Assembly: GCA_945901195.1 (NCBI GenBank)
Contig: CAMDKB010000069.1
Location: forward strand, 1 to 13,861
Length of the DNA: 13,861 nucleotides
Direction: 5' to 3'
DNA from: Rhizobium sp. Q54
GTDB lineage: Bacteria > Pseudomonadota > Alphaproteobacteria > Rhizobiales > Beijerinckiaceae
In this document: positions 6,353 to 12,489 of the stretch, one piece after another
How the letters are laid out: each line of letters starts with the position of its first letter
Position numbering within the stretch: position 1 is the stretch's first letter
Notes under the pieces: generated by a model
What the model was told of the DNA's origin: nothing
Seen by the model: only the letters and a program-made list of their open reading frames with translations
The model's database searches: none
Program-made: the position numbers and the translations under genes

Positions 6353-6381
6353 AGCCCGACGACCAGTGCGCCGGGCTTTTT
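6353..6381 (+). terminator. Intrinsic terminator after the outer-membrane protein gene
   Basis: Stem AGCCCG (6353-6358) / CGGGCT (6372-6377) with a 13-base loop, followed by an unbroken T-run to 6381. It lies 87 bases after the stop codon. The stretch between holds only a small TGCCG/CGGCA hairpin (6324-6336). Confidence 0.75.
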
Positions 6382-6519
6382 CACGTCCTGCTGACCTCAC
6401 TCGCCGCAGATATCTTTATGTCACTTAACAAAACTCACCTTTGCGCAGCCACATTGAGCCGCTATTCTGTATCTATCGTGTCCAGTTTTCGGGACGCGTG
6501 GTTTCAGGAGGATTGTAAG

Positions 6520-6975
6520 ATGGGTCTGTGGAGTTTCGCAAAGTCGGTCGGCGCGAAAGTATTTGGTGGCAGCGATGCGCATGCCGCAACGCCCGAAGAA
6601 TTGAAGAAAGAGGCTGAGAAGCACGGCCTGGATATGTCTGGCGTCGAAGTGCATGTCGATGGCGACAAGGTAACTCTCTCCGGCAAGTCTCTCTCAACGG
6701 AACAATCAGAGAAGATTGCTTTGGCAATTGGCAATACGACGGGTGTTGCGAGTGTTGACAACAAGCTTGCCGCCGCAAGTGCAACGCCAGAATCCAAGAC
6801 CTATACGGTCGTGTCGGGTGATACACTGTGGAAGATCGCAGAACACAATTATGGCCACGGCAATGGCGGAAAATATCCGGTCATTTTCGAAGCCAACAAG
6901 CCGATGCTCTCGCATCCCGACAAGATCTATCCCGGTCAGGTTTTGCGCATTCCGCCGCTGCAAGCGAGCGCCTGA
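6520..6975 (+). CDS. kbp: Kbp-like protein with BON and LysM domains
   Basis: 151 residues from the ATG at 6520, preceded by AGGAGGA 7 bases away; the frame extends upstream to 6319 without support. A BON domain spans about 24-85 (GLDMSGVEVHVDGDKVTLSG, then GNTTGVASVDNKL). A LysM domain spans about 94-145 (YTVVSGDTLWKIAEHNYG, then FEANKPML and PDKIYPGQVLRIP). Order, length and the LysM tail closely match E. coli Kbp/YgaU (149 residues), a cytoplasmic K+-binding protein linked to growth at high external K+. There is no signal peptide, which agrees with a cytoplasmic role rather than peptidoglycan binding. It is a single gene between terminators. TTGCGC (6441-6446) and TATTCT (6463-6468), 16 bases apart, are a weak promoter candidate. 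Confidence 0.92.
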   Translation: MGLWSFAKSVGAKVFGGSDAHAATPEELKKEAEKHGLDMSGVEVHVDGDKVTLSGKSLSTEQSEKIALAIGNTTGVASVDNKLAAASATPESKTYTVVSGDTLWKIAEHNYGHGNGGKYPVIFEANKPMLSHPDKIYPGQVLRIPPLQASA

Positions 6976-7005
6976 TTTATTTTCGGTCATTGATCGGAAA
7001 ATACG

Positions 7006-7032
7006 AAGCGCGGGTTATGGCCCGCGCTTTTT
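7006..7032 (+). terminator. Strong intrinsic terminator after kbp
   Basis: Perfect 9-bp stem AAGCGCGGG (7006-7014) / CCCGCGCTT (7021-7029) with loop TTATGG and a T-run to 7032. It stands between two convergent genes. In reverse the stem is followed by a weaker T-rich stretch, so it may also end the glutathione S-transferase transcript. Confidence 0.85.
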
Positions 7033-7053
7033 CTATTCCTGACTTTTCAGATC

Positions 7054-7647
7054 TCAGGTTTTTTTCACAGTTGCGGCAACAGCCGGTTCGTTTTTTGAAA
7101 CGTCGTCGAGCCATGCTGCCAGTTTGGGCGCATGCGGACGCCAGTCCCATTGTCCTTCGCGGGTTACGAATGTCAGAGCGCACACCAGACCCATGGCGGC
7201 GGCGTCAAATTCCTTCGGAACGTCTTTTTCAAATTCGGCAATGGCACGTTTGATCTTGCCGAGCTGATGTTCGATCCACGGCTGCGCTTTCTGCGCAGGT
7301 TCGCGCCAGCGGTCTTCGTAATGGATGAGGATAGACGCTTCGGTAATGCCATCGGCCAGAGCCAGCCGCGAAAGTGTTTTGTAGCGTTCAAGACCACGCG
7401 CGGGGATTATCTTGCCACCTCCGGCGATCTCATCGAGATATTCAAGGATGACGGGCGAATCGAATATCGGACTGCCATCGTCAGCAATCAGCATGGGAAT
7501 TTTATGCAGCGGATTGATTTGGCGGACTTCGTTGCTTTTGTCGGCATCGTGGTCGATCATTTCGATGCTGCCGGTGAGACCGAGGGCATGCACCGCCATG
7601 GCGGCTTTTCGCCCAAAAGGTGATCCCATAGAGTAACGCAATTTCAT
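7054..7647 (-). CDS. Glutathione S-transferase family protein (YibF-like)
   Basis: 197 residues. The ATG at 7647 has an excellent GGAGGAAG ribosome-binding site about 6 bases upstream. The thioredoxin-fold N-terminal domain has SPFGRKAAMA (9-18), where the Ser is the likely glutathione-facing residue. It also has the cis-proline motif NPLHKIPML and the glutathione gamma-glutamyl contact DSPVILEYLDE. A helical C-terminal domain follows. SPF.RK near the start and DSP.I.EYL resemble E. coli YibF more than the classical beta class. The substrate is unknown; such proteins take part in thiol transfer or detoxification in the cytoplasm. It lies 81 bases downstream of the cold-shock gene on the same strand and could be partly read through from it, although the strong ribosome-binding site suggests independent expression. 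Confidence 0.9.
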   Translation of the reverse strand: MKLRYSMGSPFGRKAAMAVHALGLTGSIEMIDHDADKSNEVRQINPLHKIPMLIADDGSPIFDSPVILEYLDEIAGGGKIIPARGLERYKTLSRLALADGITEASILIHYEDRWREPAQKAQPWIEHQLGKIKRAIAEFEKDVPKEFDAAAMGLVCALTFVTREGQWDWRPHAPKLAAWLDDVSKNEPAVAATVKKT

Positions 7648-7728
7648 TTCAACTTCCTCCCGCTGCCTTGCTTTTCATGAAAGGTTTTGCAGCAGGCTGC
7701 GCTCGCAGGCAAGTCCTGACATCTTGCG

Positions 7729-7950
7729 TTATGTTGTCTGCAATTGCAGGTTCACCGCCTTTGGCCCTTTACCCTTTTTGTCCGGCTCAATCTCGAATGC
7801 GATGGGCGCGCCTTCCGGCAATTCGGTCAGTCCTGCGGCTTCAACCGCACTGACATGCACGAATATGTCTCGCCCGCCGTCAGCCGGCTTTATGAAGCCA
7901 TAGCCTTTTTCGAGATTGAAGAATTTCACAGTACCTTGTTGTTGCGGCAT
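7729..7950 (-). CDS. Cold-shock domain protein (CspA family)
   Basis: 73 residues from the ATG at 7950, with GAGGG about 10 bases upstream. The open frame continues to 8166, but the upstream codons are not cold-shock-like and lie in the leader. It starts MPQQQGTVKFFNLEKGYGFI. The RNA-binding motifs are RNP1 KGYGFI (15-20) and RNP2 DIFVHVS (28-34), and it ends with EIEPDKKGKGPKAVNLQ. Such five-stranded barrels bind single-stranded RNA and keep mRNA unfolded. Whether this member is cold-induced cannot be read from the protein. The gene is preceded by a gene-free stretch of about 410 bases, room for the long structured leader typical of cold-shock mRNAs. Confidence 0.93.
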   Translation of the reverse strand: MPQQQGTVKFFNLEKGYGFIKPADGGRDIFVHVSAVEAAGLTELPEGAPIAFEIEPDKKGKGPKAVNLQLQTT

Positions 7951-8021
7951 GATACGTTTTCCCTCACAGCCAACCACGGCCCATACGTGGAGCAGTCGCG
8001 AGGTTTGCAGAGGCAATCGGA

Positions 8022-8047
8022 TGATCCGGTGCGGGTGATCCGGTGCG
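8022..8047. repeat. Tandem 12-base repeat in the cold-shock leader
   Basis: TGATCCGGTGCG occurs twice (8022-8033 and 8036-8047) with a 14-base period, 72-97 bases upstream of the cold-shock start codon. Confidence 0.8.
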
Positions 8048-8138
8048 AATGAAAACATTGCGGCACTGCAACCTTGCAGGCGAGCCGCGTGAGCTGGGCA
8101 TCGCGGTAGCCTGCGAGGCATTAGGGCGTTCTGCAATT

Positions 8139-8167
8139 CGTGAAATCCGCCACTCGTTGATTTCACG
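8139..8167. repeat. Perfect 9-bp inverted repeat
   Basis: CGTGAAATC (8139-8147) and GATTTCACG (8159-8167) flank an 11-base spacer, about 190 bases upstream of the cold-shock start. No T-run follows on either strand, so an operator or leader hairpin is more likely than a terminator. Confidence 0.7.
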
Positions 8168-8363
8168 TTTCCGGTCCGGTTTAAGGCCTCCGGCCGGGTA
8201 CCTCGTTGGTGCAGTAGTTTGGGACGTCTGCTTCCGTGTTTCCTGCCCCCCAGACCCGAAACATCGCCGGCCGGAATTTCAGTGCCAAGGTTGGGCCAGC
8301 ATTTTCAATTTGGCAAGCGGTTAGTTGAAGTGGCGGCCAGTCTGTTGCCGGCAATCGCGATTT

Positions 8364-9215
8364 TCAGGTCTGCTCCGCCAGCTGGGTGGCCCGCCAGCTG
8401 CCTCTGCTGTCTTTGCCAAGCAATCCGGCAAGCCAGGGAAGCAGGATTTTAGCTTCATCAATAAGTAAAAATGGTGGATTGACGATGCAAAGGCCGGTTG
8501 CAGTGAGGGGACCGGCAAACGCCGGCTGATCGATCGAAAGTTCCAGCCGCAGAACCTTGTCGACGCCTGCCACTGTCAAATCTTCATAAAAGCGATCGAC
8601 CTGAGCGGCGTCCTTGACGGGATACCAGATGGCATAACAGCCTCTTGGCCATTTTTTCGAGGCCTTGCCGATGGCCTTCACGATGCGTTCAAATTCATCG
8701 CGCACTTCGAATGGTGGGTCGATCAACGCAAGACCGCGGCGTTCCACCGGCGGCGTCCAGGCGTTGAGTGCGGTATAGCCATCCATGTTGGCTATTCTCA
8801 CGCGGATGTCGCGCCCGAAATTCCTGCGCAGCATGAGACAATCAGTTTCGTGCAATTCACTCAAGGCGATCCTGTCCTTCGGGCGCAGCAGTTTTTGCGC
8901 AAGCGCAGGCGAACCGGGATAGGATTGTGGTTTGCCTGTTTCATCGCATGGACCAATCGCGTCCAGCCAGGGCGCAATGAGCTCCTCGATTGCAGCAGGC
9001 CGTCCCGTTCTTGCGATTAGCGCGATTCCCTCGCGCCATTCGTCCGTCCGTTTCGCTTCCTCGCTTGCGAGGTCATAAAGTCCAGGGCCAGCATGGGTGT
9101 CCATGAAGCGCAGGGGCTGATCCTTGCGCATCAAATATACGAGTATGCGCGTCAGCAGGATGTGCTTGAAGACATCGGCGAAATTACCGGCGTGGAAGGC
9201 GTGCCTGTAATTCAT
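8364..9215 (-). CDS. rlmJ: 23S rRNA (adenine2030-N6)-methyltransferase RlmJ
   Basis: 283 residues, against 280 in E. coli RlmJ. The N-terminus MNYRHAFHAGNFADVFKH is the family signature and fixes the start at 9215 despite a weak Shine-Dalgarno. The S-adenosylmethionine-binding motif is FMDTHAGPGLYDL (37-49). The catalytic motif IV is DPPFE (166-170), where many relatives have DPPYE. The enzyme methylates N6 of A2030 in 23S rRNA before or early in large-subunit assembly. It stands alone between the exported RNase gene and the cold-shock gene. The RNase T2 gene ends 171 bases upstream on the same strand, with a hairpin between them. Confidence 0.96.
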   Translation of the reverse strand: MNYRHAFHAGNFADVFKHILLTRILVYLMRKDQPLRFMDTHAGPGLYDLASEEAKRTDEWREGIALIARTGRPAAIEELIAPWLDAIGPCDETGKPQSYPGSPALAQKLLRPKDRIALSELHETDCLMLRRNFGRDIRVRIANMDGYTALNAWTPPVERRGLALIDPPFEVRDEFERIVKAIGKASKKWPRGCYAIWYPVKDAAQVDRFYEDLTVAGVDKVLRLELSIDQPAFAGPLTATGLCIVNPPFLLIDEAKILLPWLAGLLGKDSRGSWRATQLAEQT

Positions 9216-9280
9216 CTGGCTAAAGAATCGCGCAAAAAAATGGTCGCGGTTTTTCGCAAAAGCGACGCTCTACAAATATA

Positions 9281-9313
9281 GAATCGATCAGCTTTTGTGC
9301 TGTAAATCGATTC
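9281..9313. repeat. Bulged inverted repeat between RNase T2 and rlmJ
   Basis: GAATCGAT (9281-9288) pairs with ATCGATTC (9306-9313). Inside it CAGC (9289-9292) pairs with GCTG (9299-9302), leaving a TTTTGT loop and a three-base bulge. On the minus strand it is followed by TATATTTG. It could therefore be a weak terminator for RNase T2, part of the rlmJ promoter (TATATT as a -10 box), or both. Confidence 0.5.
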
Positions 9314-9386
9314 CGGCTTACCGCACGCTGATCTTGAGCGACCGCCGCAGATATGGCCGTACCCCACACAAGTGACCCGTCAGAGA

Positions 9387-10262
9387 TCATCGCGGCGCCG
9401 GTACGGAAATATTCCCCACGCGGCAGGCTGCGCGCGCCACTTCCGGGCAAGACTGAAAATCCTTGCCGTCCTTTGCAACGCATACACGCACTTCTTGAAG
9501 CTGACCGCGTGTGCAGGTCACCGAGATCATGTCCTCACGCAGTGTTTTGTTCGATTCGAGAAAAGCGCGCTGGATGTCTGCCGGATCCTTGCGCAGCATG
9601 CCATTGGGCCGGCGCAAGTCTTCGGGGATCACGATCTTCGCCTTGATGCGCCCGGCCAGATCGAAATATTCCGCCGCTGAAAGCCCTGAACAAGTGCCGT
9701 GTTTGCGCCATTCATAACGCGCGAGACCTTCTTCGGGATAAACCCCGCGCGCATGTTCGAGCGCCGAACGGGGCGGGTTGCCCTGATCGCAATACGATGG
9801 GAAGCCGCGGGTAAATTGCGGCCAGAGCCCGTGAACAACAAAGGCATTGTTGGCGCCAGGGGCGCATTGTTCGCGCGATCTGCGGCCAGCATCGGACGAA
9901 CAAAAGCTCGGCGACCAACTCAGCGAAAGGACGTAAAAGTCGAATTGTCCAGGGCGCGCGCCATATTGTTCGCCCCCACCACCGCCGCGCCGGTCGCCCC
10001 GATCATTTTGGCGTCCGCCACGATCTTCGTTGAATGAGCGATCGCGGCCATATGGCCGGTCGAAGTCACGCTGGCTTCTGCGGCTGCCGGGCTGGTTGGT
10101 GTCGTTGCCCGGCTGGCTGGGCTGGCCCGCGGGTTGCCGATCGCGGCAATTGTCAAGAATGCAATCGTCATTGCTGCGGCCGGGCATCTGGGCCAGCGAA
10201 GCTTGCGGCAGAATCGGCAGGACAAAGGCTGCAATCAGGGCGAGGCTGCGAAGGTTCAGCAT
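9387..10262 (-). CDS. Exported RNase T2 family ribonuclease with an Arg/Gly/Asp-rich insert
   Basis: 291 residues. Residues 1-24 form a signal peptide ending in ASLA. Residues 27-105 are low-complexity: a Cys pair (C34, C39), a QP-rich part (43-59), then a stretch (61-97) with 26 of 37 residues Arg, Gly or Asp, ending in five glycines. The RNase T2 fold follows, with CAS1 FVVHGLWPQ (141-149, catalytic H144) and CAS2 EWRKHGTC (184-191; E184, K187, H188). All key catalytic residues are present, so it should cut single-stranded RNA through a 2',3'-cyclic phosphate intermediate in the periplasm or outside the cell. GGAG lies 10 bases before the ATG at 10262. The gene for an exported four-cysteine protein lies 80 bases upstream on the same strand, so the two may be co-transcribed. 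Confidence 0.94.
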   Translation of the reverse strand: MLNLRSLALIAAFVLPILPQASLAQMPGRSNDDCILDNCRDRQPAGQPSQPGNDTNQPGSRRSQRDFDRPYGRDRSFNEDRGGRQNDRGDRRGGGGGEQYGARPGQFDFYVLSLSWSPSFCSSDAGRRSREQCAPGANNAFVVHGLWPQFTRGFPSYCDQGNPPRSALEHARGVYPEEGLARYEWRKHGTCSGLSAAEYFDLAGRIKAKIVIPEDLRRPNGMLRKDPADIQRAFLESNKTLREDMISVTCTRGQLQEVRVCVAKDGKDFQSCPEVARAACRVGNISVPAPR

Positions 10263-10342
10263 ATCAAACTGGCTCCAGAACTAATCGACGGCACAAGGAA
10301 ATTTGTCATTCCAACGGTGTGGCCCGGCATACTTGCCAGACT

Positions 10343-10780
10343 TCACGGGCCAGCAGTTGAGCAATTGGGGCCAAAGGCGTTGTGATGGTCCAGCCCGACG
10401 ATGCACCATTCCACACCCCAGCTCCAGCCGATGATGCCCTGGTTCTCTCCGATGGAGTATTTGAGGTTGCGGACGCGGCCATCGTTCATCGAGATCTTGC
10501 TCTGGCAAAAGCGGCGGGGAATCAGGTCCATGCCAGCTGTGCGAAACCCGCTTTCGCGAACATCGAGAAACTCCTGAATCTGGAGGCCGGATTTCCAATA
10601 AGTCGATTCGCGCTGGCTGAAGCGGCTCTGGATACGGCTCAGTACATTCTCTTGATTGCAGGCCGGCAGCTCCCCGGAAAAAGGCATGAAGCGGCCTTCC
10701 GCCGGGGTCAGCGGCCGGGCTTCCAGCGCCGTGGCTGCAGCTAGCGCCAGCGCGGCAAAAAAGATCCGGGAACAGATCAT
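10343..10780 (-). CDS. Exported four-cysteine protein, function unknown
   Basis: 145 residues from the ATG at 10780, which has GGAG 8 bases upstream; the open frame reaches 10816 without support. Residues 1-21 are a signal peptide (MICSRIFFAALALAAATALEA). The mature part has four cysteines (41, 92, 126, 140), enough for two disulphides. Conserved-looking segments are RPLTPAEGRFMPFSG, LSRIQSRFSQRESTYW, LIPRRFC and GIIGWSWGVEWCIVGLD. I recognise the pattern as one found in hypothetical proteins of Hyphomicrobiales but know no assigned function or fold. It is the first gene of a probable two-gene unit with RNase T2. A 7-bp inverted repeat (10320-10326/10346-10352) overlaps its stop codon. Confidence 0.82.
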   Translation of the reverse strand: MICSRIFFAALALAAATALEARPLTPAEGRFMPFSGELPACNQENVLSRIQSRFSQRESTYWKSGLQIQEFLDVRESGFRTAGMDLIPRRFCQSKISMNDGRVRNLKYSIGENQGIIGWSWGVEWCIVGLDHHNAFGPNCSTAGP

Positions 10781-10943
10781 CGCAATGTCTCCAATTCGGC
10801 AAAAAGCAGGGCCCAATCCAGGAGGGTTCTGCCTTGGCTTTCAGTCGGCCAAGTTAATAGCGGTAAATCACGCCGCCGCCAACTTCCACCGCGACAGCAA
10901 CGGCATGTGAATTGCGAGATTTGGACACAGGCCGACTCCCAGC
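10781..10943. promoter_or_regulatory. Divergent intergenic region before the sugar transferase
   Basis: 163 bases between the exported four-cysteine gene (minus) and the sugar transferase (plus). A 6-bp inverted repeat CTTGGC (10833-10838) / GCCAAG (10848-10853) with a 9-base spacer lies near the middle and could be an operator. I find no convincing -35/-10 pair for either gene. Confidence 0.35.
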
Positions 10944-12482
10944 ATGCGCAAGCGTGCCGTACCGGAGCGCGGCGACCCAAAATGGCACGCTATGAGCGAT
11001 CGTACCCAGGCATCACTGCCTCCATTGAACAGAAACCGCGTCGGGGTCCCGTCAGTGGTTGCTGCGCATGGGACATGGCGGCAAATCCTGCCACAACCCA
11101 ATACTGCCATTGTGCGGGCGGCGCTTTCGCTGACTGCGGCGGTTTCCGATGCGGCGGCCATCATCTGTTGCGCCTTGCTGTCCGGCATCATCTATCACCG
11201 GACGGCCTACGATTATTTCACCGTTGAAGTGGATGACTTCATTCGCCAGGGCTGCATGATGGCCCTTCTGTTTGTCGTGCCGAATATCGTGAGGCGGGAA
11301 TATACGGTTTCGCGTTATCTGATGTTCGAAGGCCATATAGGCCAAAGCTTTTCGCTGTGGAACGTGGCGTTCGCGAGCGCATTGATCGTTGGCTTTTTAA
11401 CCAAGACCTCGTCTGAAATTTCGCGAGGCACTGCGGTGGTTTTCTACGTCCTGGGCTTTTCCACAATCGTGCTGGTGCGATTTGTCCTGGTTCGCATTGT
11501 CCATGATCAGACGCGAATTGGCGGTGTTGCTGCGCGGCGCATTTTCCTGGTCGGGTTTGAAGAAGATGTGGAGCGCTTCAATCGAGACTATGACGCACGC
11601 TCGCTGGGCCTGCGTGTCGTGTCGTCCTCGGTTTTGCACGGTCCCGATACGTTGCAGGATGACCTGGCGCTGGCTGCAGCCACAGCGCGCATGATGCGGC
11701 CCGAAGACGTATTCATCCTCGTACCCTGGTCGCAGAAGGAAACGATAGAGGCATGTGTCGATGCCTTTCTGCGCGTGCCGGCCTCCATCCATCTGGGCAC
11801 AGAGCGGGTGCTGCAGCAGTTCTCGGATTTCCAGGTCGAAAGGCTCGGCCCGATATCGAGTTTGCATCTCGTGCGGCGTCCGTTGACGACTTGGGAAATC
11901 ATTCAAAAGAGGTTTTTCGATATCGTTGCGTCCGCCGTTGGTCTTGTGATTCTTGCACCCTTCTTCGCGTTCATGGCGATATTGATCAAGCTGGATTCAC
12001 CGGGACCGGTATTCTTCATGCAACGCCGTTATGGATTCAATCAGGAGCCATTTCGCATCTTCAAGTTCCGCTCCATGACAACGCTGGATGACGGGTCGGT
12101 TGTCGAGCAGGCGCGGGAAAACGATGTGCGTATCACGGGCATCGGGCGCCTGATGCGGAAGTTGAATATCGATGAGCTGCCGCAATTGCTGAATGTCTTG
12201 CGGGGTGAGATGTCGCTGGTCGGCCCGCGCCCGCATGCGCTCGCCCATGATCAGCAATACGAGCGCACTATCGCCCTGTATGCACGCCGTCATAATGTAA
12301 AACCGGGCATCACCGGCTGGGCGCAAGTCAGTGGTCTGCGCGGCGAGACCAACACCGAGGAAAAAATGCGCAGCCGCGTTGAGTATGATCTCTACTACAT
12401 CGACCATTGGTCGATGCTGTTCGATATCAAAATTCTGTTCTTGACGGTCTTCTCGCCAAAATCCTATCGCAACGCGCGATAG
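10944..12482 (+). CDS. Polyprenyl-phosphate hexose-1-phosphate transferase (WcaJ-like, exopolysaccharide initiation)
   Basis: 512 residues. Hydrophobic segments at about 55-84, 103-115, 138-153 and 162-186 form the N-terminal membrane part. A Rossmann-like middle domain starts at RRIFLVGFEED (198-208). The C-terminal bacterial sugar transferase domain begins with the re-entrant helix at 325-350, then KLDSPGPVFFMQRRYG and FRIFKFRSM. NIDELPQLLNVLRG carries the catalytic Asp-Glu pair (D410, E411), followed by EMSLVGPRPH. Such enzymes move a hexose 1-phosphate from a UDP-sugar to undecaprenyl phosphate, the first step of exopolysaccharide repeat synthesis. Which hexose cannot be told. The start is uncertain: ATG 10944 and ATG 10992 both have poor ribosome-binding sites. 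The gene converges with the GDP-mannose enzyme gene, 7 bases away. Confidence 0.93.
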   Translation: MRKRAVPERGDPKWHAMSDRTQASLPPLNRNRVGVPSVVAAHGTWRQILPQPNTAIVRAALSLTAAVSDAAAIICCALLSGIIYHRTAYDYFTVEVDDFIRQGCMMALLFVVPNIVRREYTVSRYLMFEGHIGQSFSLWNVAFASALIVGFLTKTSSEISRGTAVVFYVLGFSTIVLVRFVLVRIVHDQTRIGGVAARRIFLVGFEEDVERFNRDYDARSLGLRVVSSSVLHGPDTLQDDLALAAATARMMRPEDVFILVPWSQKETIEACVDAFLRVPASIHLGTERVLQQFSDFQVERLGPISSLHLVRRPLTTWEIIQKRFFDIVASAVGLVILAPFFAFMAILIKLDSPGPVFFMQRRYGFNQEPFRIFKFRSMTTLDDGSVVEQARENDVRITGIGRLMRKLNIDELPQLLNVLRGEMSLVGPRPHALAHDQQYERTIALYARRHNVKPGITGWAQVSGLRGETNTEEKMRSRVEYDLYYIDHWSMLFDIKILFLTVFSPKSYRNAR

Positions 12483-12489
12483 GTACGGG

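Larger units (their letters stand above)
7951..8363 (-). promoter_or_regulatory. Long gene-free region upstream of the cold-shock gene
   Basis: About 410 bases between the end of rlmJ and the cold-shock start contain no convincing gene. On the minus strand this is the expected promoter and leader. It holds a small CCACG/CGTGG hairpin (7974-7990) just upstream of the ribosome-binding site, a 12-base tandem repeat (8022-8047) and a 9-bp inverted repeat (8139-8167). I looked for tRNA-like arms in 8168-8363 and saw none. No clear rlmJ terminator was found. Confidence 0.5.

Noticed and set aside
6319..6519. Upstream extension of the Kbp-like frame
   Set aside because: It runs through the porin terminator, and the ATG at 6520 has an AGGAGGA site and starts exactly like E. 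coli Kbp.
7951..8166. N-terminal extension of the cold-shock protein
   Set aside because: The cold-shock domain begins right after the ATG at 7950. The upstream codons include the tandem repeat and do not resemble a protein domain.
8043..8324. 93-codon plus-strand frame in the cold-shock upstream region
   Set aside because: No family resemblance, no good ribosome-binding site, and it covers the repeats. Nothing supports a gene.
8168..8363. Possible tRNA or structured RNA gene
   Set aside because: I saw no D-arm, T-loop or CCA-end pattern. A covariance-model search would settle small-RNA content, but nothing visible supports a call.
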